The notes under the pieces are model-generated. The model saw only the letters and a program-made list of their open reading frames with translations. It made no database searches and was not told the DNA's origin. The translations under genes were made by a program, and so were the position numbers. Below, one piece after another: positions 53,467 to 61,875 of a stretch of DNA of 64,000 nt. Within the stretch, counting starts at the first letter, position 1, and each line of letters opens with the position of its first letter. Where the stretch lies: the NCBI RefSeq assembly GCF_007828215.1, contig NZ_VIUE01000022.1, positions 1 to 64,000 of the forward strand, given 5' to 3'. The stretch comes from Pseudomonas sp. SJZ074 (GTDB taxonomy: Bacteria; Pseudomonadota; Gammaproteobacteria; Pseudomonadales; Pseudomonadaceae).

Positions 53467-54147
53467 TCATCGGGACTTTTTTCGACGGTCACGAAGGTCA
53501 TTCAGTATTTCACTGAGGATGGCTTTATTAGCTATCAACTCATCCAAGAACCGACTCATGTTCTCGAGATCGGCGGGCCTGAGCACCCCGTTGTGTTGCA
53601 TCGCATCCTGAAGAAAACCACAAGAATTACTAACCCTTTTGAGGGTCCTCAATATCGGCTTGAGCGCGTGCTCACTTACTGGTTGGGTAATAGCAAGCAT
53701 TAACGCCTGATGGACGCTTTCAAGACGCCTTGCACTCACCGGCGTATCGCTAGAGTTCCGGGCATTCCTGAAGGCAGTGGACAGCGCCGCGTGAGCCTCT
53801 TGAACTATTCCCTCTGCCAAGAGCACCGCTCGTATCTCAATGTCAAGCTCAGACTTTTTCCCAGCCTTCTGTTCGAGCATATGTGTCTGTCTTGCAACCA
53901 AAAAAGCCCCAATGATGGCACCTATGGAACCAATTGCTTGCACCCAAGCAGCCGCACTTTCACTCGATTTTGTAAACAGCATGATGAAAGCGCAGCCGAC
54001 AAAAAAAGCACCTGGTGGAGAAAGTGCAATTTTCAATAAGGTATTAGTTTTGAAGCGAATTTCCTCAGGAAACATATGTGGCTCCAAGCCATTACAAAAT
54101 TGGCGATTTTGACCAACTTTCATCGCCTCGTCCATGGGTGATGCCAT
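53467..54147 (-). CDS. Membrane protein of the accessory region, unknown function
   Basis: A 226-residue protein. Two hydrophobic segments (GAFFVGCAFIMLFT and WVQAIGSIGAIIGAFLVA, about residues 46-85) are followed by a long cytosolic helical region (LDIEIRAVLLAEGIVQEAHAAL...). Base composition is less GC-rich than the core genes. Several in-frame ATGs near the start (54147, 54135, 54123) make the exact start uncertain. No family recognised. The layout is seen in diverse phage or defence accessory proteins, but nothing here proves such a role. Confidence 0.6.
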   Translation of the reverse strand: MASPMDEAMKVGQNRQFCNGLEPHMFPEEIRFKTNTLLKIALSPPGAFFVGCAFIMLFTKSSESAAAWVQAIGSIGAIIGAFLVARQTHMLEQKAGKKSELDIEIRAVLLAEGIVQEAHAALSTAFRNARNSSDTPVSARRLESVHQALMLAITQPVSEHALKPILRTLKRVSNSCGFLQDAMQHNGVLRPADLENMSRFLDELIANKAILSEILNDLRDRRKKSR

Positions 54148-54308
54148 GATGCCATATAACTGGTGGGTTGGGCGCCGACATGCTCAGCTGAGCGCCGCTC
54201 CACTAATGCCAATTGAATAGCGGCGCGCCTGACCGAACTTGTCAGCAAGGCACTTCCAGTCAGAATGCCCTGACGAAAGCCCAAAAAACGCGCTACCGAA
54301 GAGTCGAA

Positions 54309-54935
54309 TCAATCGCGGCTTAAATCTCCATGAATTTTTTGAATCAGTAAATTGGTCGATATTTTGTTATCGACAATGTCATTAATATCATATAAATGCA
54401 TGCCGTCTTCAGGCCCTTTTTCGTAGGGATAAGGGTCAAACACGTCATAAAAACAACTGCCGGGGCAGATTGACGGCAGGGAATCCGCAATTACCACCGA
54501 ATGGGTGATATTGCCTGGATTTCCCGGTGGTCTGCTGGTTGAAAGAATAAAGCCGCTGGCCAGCTTCTTTTTGAACAGCTGATAGGTATCAGGGTTGACC
54601 AGTTGGCCCGGCGTCATCGACAACGGAGTGACAACAAACCCTTCCTTCTGAAAAAGCTCAGTCAAAGCTTTCTCCTCGAGTATTGGTGTTTCAGCGGCAA
54701 ACCGCCGGTCATACTCTGCGACTTTAGTCCGAAGATACTCGTCGTAATAATCGACGTCTTTCCAGACGCTTCCCTTGAGGTTGTTCATGATGGTTGCCAC
54801 CGCCGCTCGCGTGCACATAAACGAACCCTTCTCCTGAAAGACATTCAGCTTTGCATTCGTTTGATAGTTCCTTCTGATATGTGAGCCAAAATGTGAAGCG
54901 GATCGAGTCTCAAGACGCCTACTTAACCTCAGCAT
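54309..54935 (-). CDS. Papain-like cysteine-peptidase candidate, accessory region
   Basis: A 208-residue protein, lower GC. FQEKGSFMCTRAAVATIM resembles the oxyanion-Gln and nucleophile segment of papain-like peptidases (Q34, C41). H145 lies in GNITHSVVIADS and D167 in CFYDVFDPYP, giving a plausible Cys-His-Asp order as in C39/C58/C70-like effectors. AGGAGGAAC 5 bases upstream of the ATG supports the start. No signal peptide. I infer a peptidase, acyltransferase or toxin fold; identity is unproven. Confidence 0.55.
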   Translation of the reverse strand: MLRLSRRLETRSASHFGSHIRRNYQTNAKLNVFQEKGSFMCTRAAVATIMNNLKGSVWKDVDYYDEYLRTKVAEYDRRFAAETPILEEKALTELFQKEGFVVTPLSMTPGQLVNPDTYQLFKKKLASGFILSTSRPPGNPGNITHSVVIADSLPSICPGSCFYDVFDPYPYEKGPEDGMHLYDINDIVDNKISTNLLIQKIHGDLSRD

Positions 54936-55297
54936 AGGGGGTTCCTCCTGTACGTAGCGGCTCCTGCCCCCTCTCAGTCAAGCACCAGACTTTCGTTTGT
55001 CCAATGATCTAGCGGGGCGATATTGCGAACAGGGATAGTAAAGAACGTGTGCAGAACACAAGCCTGCATGCGGCTTCAGTAGATCCTCCCTATTTAGCCC
55101 CGCAGGTGTGGTGGGGGATGATGGCGCACGCCAAGTAGAGACACGTTAGATGAGTCTTCATACTTCAAATAGACGCGATTGACCTGTCGCCAGTGATTAG
55201 TTGTCGCCATGACCGAGTACAATGGCCGGCTGGTGGGCTGGATGCATGACACCATTTTCGAGCTACGCCTATAAGTACACTCACTGAAGGAGCAGGT
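54936..55297. other. 362-base gap in the accessory region
   Basis: Holds repeat A (55090-55135) and the promoter region of the metallopeptidase gene. The antisense frame at 55094-55531 overlaps that gene and has no ribosome binding site. No other gene seen. Confidence 0.5.
55090..55135. repeat. Imperfect direct repeat, copy A
   Basis: Starts CTATTTAGCCCC and ends GGCGCACGCCAAG. It matches copy B (57687-57732) over 46 bases with single-base gaps and scattered transitions. The GGTGGGGG core and GC-rich ends recall P2-type cos regions, but that is only a resemblance. Confidence 0.65.
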
Positions 55298-56479
55298 ATG
55301 AGCACATCCGATAATCCGGAGTTGGAAGCAGCAAAAGACTATAGGGCTCAGCAGCAGAAACGCTTCAAAACCGATGAAAACTACCGATTGCGTCTTGAGC
55401 CTGATCAGCTGGATGCCGCCGTTGAGTTCATCAAGCAGCAATTTCCAGACACGGCCCTGCCCGATTTGCGGCAGAGTATTCTCAATAAAATGGTTGCTCA
55501 AGTAGCACCTGAGGACGACCCCCTCACCCACCTCAGCTTGGAGTCGGAAGCCCGTGAAATCGAGAAAGTCATCTCAGGACTTGGCCTTTCCTTACGCAGC
55601 GGCGTAACAGTGGGTATCCTGCACGGAGACCACTTGGAAGCCATGCAAATGCCCGTAATGACCACACAGGCGAGCGTGATCATGATGACCAGGCACTTGA
55701 CCACGTTGATTTACCGCTTGGCAAAACTATTCGCTCGCACTGTAATTATGGGCCCCACCCATGACGGTATCATTCAGATGAACTGGGAAGCGAAGCCAGT
55801 GATGAAATCACTGATGGCCGACATAGAGCTTCGCAGGGACTGGGGAATGTTCTTCCTCGACTACTGCCGGAACCCAAAGGCGCCTGACATAGGCCGCTCC
55901 ATAAAGATTTCGGGAGACCAGCAAATTCATTTGATTGGTGACATAGACGAGGCTATGACCTGGTTCGTACTTGCTCACGAATACAGCCATCACGTGCTTG
56001 AACATTCTTGGGGAGGCATTGCGCAGGCAGGGGGTGAAGCGTCATCAATTTCCCAAACGAAGGAAACCGAAGCCGATACTTTAGGCACAGTAATTTGCAT
56101 GTTGCTGGGGCAGAATAACCCTCGTGGCTTGAATCACTGTGCTAAAACCAATGTTGGCGCCGTCCTCATCCTATCCGTACTCGATTTTATCAAGCGCGGG
56201 CATCAAATCATGCTCACTGGTGATGAAGAAGGATTTCGGAAAGAGCAGAAGCACCCACCGCTTGCGGATCGCCTAACCACCATCGCTAATGTCACACGCC
56301 AATTTATTGAACGCCATTGCCCTGGAGACCAAGAGGGGCTGGACGCGTACCTCAAGCAACAGACCGACGTCGCCGAACTAATCGATGCAATCTGGAAGGA
56401 TAACCGTAGCTTCCTGCTGCATGCATATAAGGTAGGTGAGCGTGGCGTTGCCGATCAACAGGACTGGTTGCCTAATTGA
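55298..56479 (+). CDS. HExxH zinc metallopeptidase-like protein
   Basis: A 393-residue soluble protein. The gluzincin motif HEYSHH (H227, E228, H231) is followed by ETEAD (E256, D260), the spacing and ExxxD pattern of M48-like peptidases. The N-terminal 100 residues are helical and charged. There is no membrane segment and no signal. Ribosome binding site GAAGGAG lies 7 bases before the ATG. Lower GC than the core. Natural substrate unknown; an intracellular protease of the mobile element is inferred. Its stop abuts the umuC remnant. Confidence 0.7.
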   Translation: MSTSDNPELEAAKDYRAQQQKRFKTDENYRLRLEPDQLDAAVEFIKQQFPDTALPDLRQSILNKMVAQVAPEDDPLTHLSLESEAREIEKVISGLGLSLRSGVTVGILHGDHLEAMQMPVMTTQASVIMMTRHLTTLIYRLAKLFARTVIMGPTHDGIIQMNWEAKPVMKSLMADIELRRDWGMFFLDYCRNPKAPDIGRSIKISGDQQIHLIGDIDEAMTWFVLAHEYSHHVLEHSWGGIAQAGGEASSISQTKETEADTLGTVICMLLGQNNPRGLNHCAKTNVGAVLILSVLDFIKRGHQIMLTGDEEGFRKEQKHPPLADRLTTIANVTRQFIERHCPGDQEGLDAYLKQQTDVAELIDAIWKDNRSFLLHAYKVGERGVADQQDWLPN

Positions 56480-56586
56480 AGGGCCACGATAGGCATCCGG
56501 GCTAGGCCCGGCCGGGACACTCGTTCGCAACAGGCATAGAAGCTGTTGCTATCGATCAGGGCGAAAACCGATGGGGCTTTAGACAT
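56480..56586 (-). pseudogene. N-terminal remnant of umuC
   Basis: About 35 codons encoding MSKAPSVFALIDSNSFYACC and continuing ERVSRPGLARMPIVAL, clearly the first residues of a UmuC/RulB protein. It is diverged from the intact umuC in this window at about one residue in five. It ends at the metallopeptidase gene's 3' end. The reading frame continues upstream into integrase sequence rather than umuD. Confidence 0.8.
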
Positions 56587-56752
56587 GGCCTCCAGCTCAG
56601 ATTCTCGCTTGCGAACCCAGGCCTGCCCCGCCTGTTTTCGGGGCGAAGGTCTGGCTCTCTTGATAGACTTGCACTCCGTCGCGCTTGATGCGGATCTGAG
56701 CCGTATAGCTAACAGACCCATCAGCCAGTTTTCTTGCCCGGATAGTTGCCAT
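56587..56752 (-). pseudogene. N-terminal remnant of a phage-type tyrosine integrase, frameshifted
   Basis: MATIRARKLADGSVSYTAQI then RIKRDGVQVYQESQTFA is the typical SAM-like arm-binding start of prophage integrases. After QTFA a frameshift moves the continuing homology (RKQAGQAWVRKRESELEA) into the next frame, and this then runs directly into the umuC start codon. The catalytic domain is absent. It marks a recombination junction. Confidence 0.75.
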
Positions 56753-57247
56753 ATCGATAGTGGTACGCGTCAGCTTAAAAGCGGTACATCGTACCACCGA
56801 GCCGTAAAACGCCTGAAAACACCCGAAATCACGCCAAGAACCCGTTGAGTAAAATGCTAGTAAAACAGAGCCTTAGCCCAGTAAATCCACGGCCTACGCT
56901 GTCTCGGCGCTTCAGTGTTGCACCCATGATGGATTGGAACTTCTAACTCTGGAGGCCACGTAATACAAGCCCTCCAGCACCTACCGAAAACGCCCGTACC
57001 ATTTTCGTACCACTCACTTCCTGAAACATCCCTCTCCTAGTGAGCTGCCCCGTGCGAACGGCCGTGCTGTAATGCCTGTCGCTCCAATCCCAACACCATC
57101 CACAAACGCACCGACTGATACGGTGTGCACGAGAGTGTGTGCGTGTAAATGACGAATGTGAGGCGGAGTGTGCATTTCCTTATGCAGCGTCAGTAGATGG
57201 TCCGCCCGAGGCATGTCCGGCGTTTTTATGTTGACCCACGGGAAAGA

Positions 57248-57518
57248 GGTTAGGAGGGTTAGTTTTTTTCTCGCTGGTCTGAAAGCCTTGTCTGGTAAGG
57301 CTTTGCGCAGAATTTAGAAGGTTAGCTTTTGGTTAGATTTTGGTTATTTCCTAACCTTTATTGATGTTAAAATTTCATTTAATAAATTCCTTTAAAAACA
57401 GCTAGTTATAGATTCCTAACCTTTGACCTAACCCAACCTAACCCATCAAAGTTAGGTCTCAAGCCCAACAAATACGGGCCCTCCAGCTCAAAACACCCCC
57501 TCTCAAAAAAACCTAACC
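57248..57518. repeat. Inverted arrays of GGTTAG/CTAACC around an AT-rich core
   Basis: GGTTAG occurs at 57248, 57257, 57320 and 57331, with GGTTAT at 57342. CTAACC occurs at 57351, 57416, 57428, 57438 and 57513, with GTTAGG at 57451. Copies on the right are 10-12 bases apart. The stretch 57357-57415 between them is strongly AT-rich. This layout resembles an iteron-type replication origin. Confidence 0.6.
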
Positions 57519-57686
57519 CTTTTCCCGTGGCACCTCTGAAATCCGTATGCCTGTGCATGCGTATGAGCATTGCGAAAAGCCACCTACCTTCGCAGGGATC
57601 CGCAGGTATTCGATAGCCTGGATAAGCTCCGATAGCGCCCAGCGGGCTTGATTTCCATGGGGGTGCAGCAGTGCGGAATAAAAGAC

Positions 57687-57732
57687 CTATTTAGACCGGA
57701 GGCGCGGTGGGGGGACGACGGCGCGCGCCAGG
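57687..57732. repeat. Imperfect direct repeat, copy B
   Basis: Starts CTATTTAGACCGG and ends GGCGCGCGCCAGG; partner of copy A at 55090-55135, same orientation, 2.6 kb apart. It lies 85 bases beyond the umuC stop. Confidence 0.65.
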
Positions 57733-57776
57733 CTTGAAGCACGCCACTGCCCGCCGGGCGCGCACCGTTTCGGGGC

Positions 57777-57803
57777 GAAAAAAAGCCGCCTCGGCGGGCG
57801 GCT
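57777..57803 (-). terminator. Terminator of umuDC
   Basis: Stem AGCCGCC/GGCGGCT (57784-57803), 14 bases past the umuC stop, followed on the minus strand by seven T. Confidence 0.85.
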
Positions 57804-57817
57804 CATGGGTCAGCAGG

Positions 57818-59095
57818 TCATCGACAGGACACCTGCCACAGCTGGTCCAGCCTGGTCGTGTAGCTCTGGCTCATCATCTCCCGACGCATGCCCCAGTCAG
57901 GGTTGACGGGCACGCTGGCTGATCGGAGCGTCCCCCTGCCCCATCGCCCGTTGATCTGATCCAACACCGCCATCAACTTCGTGGCGTCGGCTGGTTGGGA
58001 GGTGGCAAACAGGTCGTCGGTGTACTCCCCTTGCTGACAAAGGTTCATCAACAGCACCTCAGCCTTGCTGTACTTGAAGCCAGGCCGAAACACTCGGTCG
58101 AGAGCGTCCACCGCAGCCTTGGTCAGCAGCCGCACATCATCAGTGGGGTAAGGCATGTCGATCAGCACGCCGTTGGCGTACTTCGCCTCCTCCGGGTTGA
58201 ACATGCCCGTGCGGATGCTGACGCGGATCTTCTTGCACAGCGACTGCTGCGCCCTGAGCTTTTCCGAAGCGCGCATCATGTAGGTAGCCACCGCTTCCTT
58301 GATGGGGGCCAGGTCCGTGAGCCGCTTCCCGAACATCCGGCTACAGCAGATCTCCTGCTTGGGTGGGTCCGGCTCGTCCAGCTCCAGGCACGGCGTGCCG
58401 GCCAGCTCCCGAGCGGTCTTCTCGATCACCACGCTGAACTTCTTGCGTAGCGTCCACGGGTCGGCCTTCGCCAGGTCCATTGCGGTCTTGATGCCCATGG
58501 CGTCCAGGTGAAGTTTCATCTTGCGACCGACGCCCCAGACCTCGGACACATCGGTGTTGCGCAGAACCCAGTCACGCTTGAACGGGTCGCAGATATCGAC
58601 CACGCCGCCGGTCTCCACCTGGAGCCGTTTGGCGGTGTGGTTTGCCAGCTTTGCCAGAGTTTTGGTGTGGGCGATTCCCACCCCAACCGGGATGCCTGTA
58701 CAGCGCAGCACCTGGCTGCGGATCTTCCGACCGAGGGCATCCCGGCCGTCGATGCCGGTCATGTCGGCAAAGGCTTCGTCAATGCTGTAGACCTCGACGG
58801 CGGGCACCATCGACTCAATGAGCGTCATGACCCGCTCACTCATGTCGCCATAGAGGGCGTAATTCGACGAGAACGGGACGATGCCGTGCTTGTGCAGCTT
58901 GTGCTTGATCTGGAAATACGGCTCGCCCATCTTCACATAGGGCTTGGCGTCGTAACTGCGGGCGATCACGCAGCCGTCGTTGTTGCTCAGCACCACGATG
59001 GGCACGCGGGCCAGGTCGGGTCGAAACACGCGCTCGCAACTGGCATAGAAGCTGTTGCAGTCGATCAGGGCGAAAACTGGCTGGGGTTTAGACAT
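57818..59095 (-). CDS. umuC: DNA polymerase V catalytic subunit UmuC (RulB-like)
   Basis: A 425-residue Y-family translesion polymerase acting with UmuD'. It starts MSKPQPVFALIDCNSFYASC with the first metal Asp; the second acidic pair is in VYSIDEAF. Palm, fingers, thumb and little-finger domains are full length (E. coli 422). It overlaps the umuD 3' end by 8 bases, giving translational coupling. It is LexA-controlled through the box upstream of umuD. It lies next to P2-type phage genes, so it is probably prophage cargo. A second, broken umuC lies 1.3 kb away. Confidence 0.95.
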   Translation of the reverse strand: MSKPQPVFALIDCNSFYASCERVFRPDLARVPIVVLSNNDGCVIARSYDAKPYVKMGEPYFQIKHKLHKHGIVPFSSNYALYGDMSERVMTLIESMVPAVEVYSIDEAFADMTGIDGRDALGRKIRSQVLRCTGIPVGVGIAHTKTLAKLANHTAKRLQVETGGVVDICDPFKRDWVLRNTDVSEVWGVGRKMKLHLDAMGIKTAMDLAKADPWTLRKKFSVVIEKTARELAGTPCLELDEPDPPKQEICCSRMFGKRLTDLAPIKEAVATYMMRASEKLRAQQSLCKKIRVSIRTGMFNPEEAKYANGVLIDMPYPTDDVRLLTKAAVDALDRVFRPGFKYSKAEVLLMNLCQQGEYTDDLFATSQPADATKLMAVLDQINGRWGRGTLRSASVPVNPDWGMRREMMSQSYTTRLDQLWQVSCR

Positions 59096-59513
59096 GGCTG
59101 CGCACGCTGCATGTGATGACGCCCCAGATCACCAGCTCGTCGCCCTCAAGCACGTACCGCGGTGGATACTTTGGGTTCTCCGAAAGGAGAATCACCTCCC
59201 TGCCGCGAATGCAAAGCCGCTTGCATACCGGCTCGTTGTTCAGCAGCGCTACGACGATGTGACCGTGCGCTGGCTCAAGAGCGCGGTCCACCACCGCGAG
59301 ATCGCCTTCAAAAATACCGGCGCCCTGCATGCTCTCCCCAGCGATTGAGACAAGGTAGACATGCGGGGCACGAATATTCAGAACCTCATCCAATGAGATG
59401 TGCGCTTCGATGTGGTCCGCCGCCGGAGATGGAAACCCGGCGGGCACTCGAAACGAACACAAGGGCAGCTTCAAGCCACCCTCGGCAATAGGGCCTAAAA
59501 TTGAAAAGCTCAT
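59088..59513 (-). CDS. umuD: UmuD, autocleaving SOS protein
   Basis: A 141-residue LexA-fold protein. Self-cleavage is expected at A25-G26 (FRVPAGFPSP), with the Ser61 nucleophile in AGESMQGAG and Lys98 in EPVCKRLC. E. coli UmuD is 139 residues and cleaves at Cys-Gly. The start at 59513 fits the family and is 19 bases from the LexA box. First gene of umuDC. Confidence 0.95.
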   Translation of the reverse strand: MSFSILGPIAEGGLKLPLCSFRVPAGFPSPAADHIEAHISLDEVLNIRAPHVYLVSIAGESMQGAGIFEGDLAVVDRALEPAHGHIVVALLNNEPVCKRLCIRGREVILLSENPKYPPRYVLEGDELVIWGVITCSVRSHV

Positions 59514-59531
59514 GACGCACGCTCTAGAATA

Positions 59532-59547
59532 CTGTACGAACATACAG
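59532..59547. promoter_or_regulatory. LexA (SOS) box of umuDC
   Basis: CTGTACGAACATACAG, CTG-N10-CAG with strong half-site symmetry, in the 97-base divergent gap between umuD and the SRAP gene. It may control both. Confidence 0.85.
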
Positions 59548-59610
59548 TTAACTTTGTACAAGGTTGGCGGTCAATTTTGTATAGGAAAAATCTGACAGGC
59601 GGGACAACCC

Positions 59611-60312
59611 ATGTGCGGGAGATTCGTACAGTACGAAGGGATGGCAGTGTTCATAGAGGAGCTAGGGCCACAGCTTCCCCTATTCAGCGGTTTCGATGCA
59701 GAACCGATAAATCGGTACAACATCGCCCCGACGACTCGCGTGCAAATCCTGCACACCAGCGATGCCGGCCTTCACATCACCCCTATCAGGTGGGGCTGGT
59801 CGCCATTTTGGGCGAAGGGAAAACGCCTCGATCCCATCAATGCGAGGGTTGAAACCGTCACGACGGGGAAGTTCTTCAAACAGCTTTGGCCGAACGGACG
59901 TGCCCTGGTACCAAGCGAGGGCTGGTATGAGTGGATTAAGGATCCCAACGACCCGAAGAAAAAACAGCCTTATTTCATCCGACTGAAAACCCAGAAGCCT
60001 ATGTTTTTTGGCGCCCTCGCGCAGGCCAGACCAGGATTGGAGGGCCAAGAAGGTGACGGTTTCGTCATCATCACCGCTGCCAGTGATCAGGGCATGGTGG
60101 ATATCCATGATCGAAAGCCTCTAGTGCTTTCACCGGACCTGGCTCGCGAGTGGTTGAATCCTGATCTGGATTCTGGGCGGGCAGAGAAAATCGCAAGAGA
60201 GCATTGTCGCCCAGTGGAGGAGTTCGAGTGGTTTCCCGTAGGCAAGGCTGTAGGAAACGTAAAAAATCAAGGCGAAGAATTAATAGCGTCTATTTCCAGC
60301 AAGGTGGAATGA
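59611..60312 (+). CDS. yedK: SOS-response-associated peptidase (SRAP, YedK/HMCES family)
   Basis: A 233-residue protein that crosslinks covalently to abasic sites in single-stranded DNA through its N-terminal Cys. C2 follows the initiator Met (MCGRFVQYEG). The active-site residues N77 (PINARVET), E103 (PSEGWYEW) and H166 (DIHDRKP) are all present. Divergent from umuDC across one LexA box, so a combined damage-bypass cassette is likely. The Met-Cys start confirms 59611. Confidence 0.93.
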   Translation: MCGRFVQYEGMAVFIEELGPQLPLFSGFDAEPINRYNIAPTTRVQILHTSDAGLHITPIRWGWSPFWAKGKRLDPINARVETVTTGKFFKQLWPNGRALVPSEGWYEWIKDPNDPKKKQPYFIRLKTQKPMFFGALAQARPGLEGQEGDGFVIITAASDQGMVDIHDRKPLVLSPDLAREWLNPDLDSGRAEKIAREHCRPVEEFEWFPVGKAVGNVKNQGEELIASISSKVE

Positions 60313-60438
60313 TAAAAAAATTCAGATCCTCAGGTAATAGGCTAGGATCCAGCTGGTATTTTCCAGACCTAATACAGCGTAAGACGCTCGAATCAGCGGC
60401 ACCCAACGATTAACAATTTTAGGAAGAGGGACAGCAGA

Positions 60439-60828
60439 ATGGGGCAGGATAATTTTCACGCAAGCGTCCAGTATGGCGACTTCAAAGGTACCGTCGCTGC
60501 TGACCGGCACGATCAAGACGACATAGGCAAATACCTCCAAACGAAAGGTCTGATCAATCAGGGCGAATTTCTGGTCGGTATCGAAGCTTATGCGTGTGAA
60601 CTGATGGGAAAGCCTCAAGTAACTGATGTGGACGTTACAGTTCTAGTAACCCAGTACGAAGGGTACGAAAATGTTCAAGAGGCCGTTGATTCGGGCAAAC
60701 CACTCAAGGTTCGTAAAATTAAGTTAGAAATGCCCCTTGTTGAGTTCTTCACTCTTTTCAAGCGATTCAGCCTAGCGATGTCAAGCCATGGCATGATTGA
60801 TAATCGCGAAGTCATATTCGACGATTAA
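60439..60828 (+). CDS. Prophage cargo protein of unknown function
   Basis: A 129-residue soluble acidic protein (MGQDNFHASVQYGDFKGTVA at the start), lower GC, with no recognisable domain. GGAAGAGG lies 10 bases before the ATG. It is located between the SRAP gene and the portal gene 3' end, where P2-like phages carry morons. Convergent with the portal gene. Confidence 0.65.
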   Translation: MGQDNFHASVQYGDFKGTVAADRHDQDDIGKYLQTKGLINQGEFLVGIEAYACELMGKPQVTDVDVTVLVTQYEGYENVQEAVDSGKPLKVRKIKLEMPLVEFFTLFKRFSLAMSSHGMIDNREVIFDD

Positions 60829-60849
60829 AATGAACTGCTGTGCCCTTGC

Positions 60850-61875
60850 CTAAATCGCCGGGGCCAGCTCATAAGGTTTGAACCGCATCACCTCTTCACC
60901 TAACCAATCATTCAACTGCATCATTCGCGTCTGGATGGGCTCCAGCTCGTTGGCTGCATAGATCTGTGTCGCCTCTCTGATCGATCCAAATCCACCCGCG
61001 TTCTGCGGCACGATACCCATCAACTGCGGTGGAATCCGCAGGCTAGCCAGCACATCGTCACGGGTCTGATTCTTGATCGAGTTGAATTCATCCTTAGCCG
61101 CCACCTCGCTGACGGGGATGAGTTGAATCCCGTCCTTCTTGCCGGTCGGCGAATAGACAAACAGATTCCGAAAATTCCCCGGCCCCTTCGAATCCTTCAA
61201 CGCCTTGCGTAAGGCATCGATGTCCGCCTCGGTCTGGGCTGCGTCGGTCATGTACAGGATGAAACCGGCGTGGCTACCGTTCTCGTAATACTTGCGCCGG
61301 AACAGCGTCGCCGACTCGTTCAACAGCGCCGACTGCAACGCACTGATCCACTCGGGCAGCCCATAAATTTCCTGGTGCAAATCCGCCTCGCGCAGGTGGA
61401 AGATGCTCCCGGGCTCAAACGCATGCTCATTCTTCCAGCCCTGTACCTGGTAGAACTGCCCCTCCGGCCCAACCCGCATGTACTTCGCCAGCGACGGCAC
61501 CAGTTGCCGCGTGCTGCCCAGCACCGAACGGCGTTTCTCCAGATACCCGTTGCCCAGGCACAGAAAATCCAGGGCGAACTGTTCAAAAGCCGCCCGGGAC
61601 AACATCGGATGCGGGACAAACGTCTTGCTCAACAGGTTGCGCTTGAACATCAATCCTGAATGCAAATGCACGCTCGCGCCCACTGAGCGGGCCAGGCCGT
61701 TAAGCGACAACGGCGGCTCATACCACCGCCCGTTGAACCAGCACTCCAGATAGTCGAACACCTCCCGACCACCCAACACCGGTGTAGGCTCCCCGAAGCT
61801 GAACACCTGGGTACCCGCACTGGCGGCGTCGAGGGTGGCCGGCAGTAGCTCTTGGCTGGCGAGTTGTTCGGTCAT
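60850..61875 (-). CDS. P2-type phage portal protein (gpQ)
   Basis: A 341-residue portal vertex protein through which DNA enters the capsid. The PBSX/P2 portal motifs are present: FALDFLCLGNGYLEK, IPPQLMGIVPQNAGGFG and NELEPIQTRM. P2 gpQ is 344 residues. The true start MTEQLASQEL at 61875 overlaps the terminase stop by 4 bases (ATGA); the longer open frame upstream is antisense-like sequence inside the terminase gene. Confidence 0.92.
   Translation of the reverse strand: MTEQLASQELLPATLDAASAGTQVFSFGEPTPVLGGREVFDYLECWFNGRWYEPPLSLNGLARSVGASVHLHSGLMFKRNLLSKTFVPHPMLSRAAFEQFALDFLCLGNGYLEKRRSVLGSTRQLVPSLAKYMRVGPEGQFYQVQGWKNEHAFEPGSIFHLREADLHQEIYGLPEWISALQSALLNESATLFRRKYYENGSHAGFILYMTDAAQTEADIDALRKALKDSKGPGNFRNLFVYSPTGKKDGIQLIPVSEVAAKDEFNSIKNQTRDDVLASLRIPPQLMGIVPQNAGGFGSIREATQIYAANELEPIQTRMMQLNDWLGEEVMRFKPYELAPAI

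Larger units (their letters stand above)
56753..57817. other. 1.06-kb non-coding, repeat-rich gap
   Basis: No gene supported. It contains the GGTTAG/CTAACC cluster (57248-57518), repeat B (57687-57732) and the umuC terminator. Short open frames here (e.g. 57014-57214) lack ribosome binding sites and protein-like composition. Confidence 0.6.

Noticed and set aside
57248..57518. CRISPR array
   Set aside because: The GGTTAG/CTAACC units are 6 bp, in both orientations and without regular spacers; no cas genes nearby.
57707..57922. 71-codon plus-strand frame near umuC
   Set aside because: Overlaps repeat B, the terminator and the umuC 3' end; no ribosome binding site.
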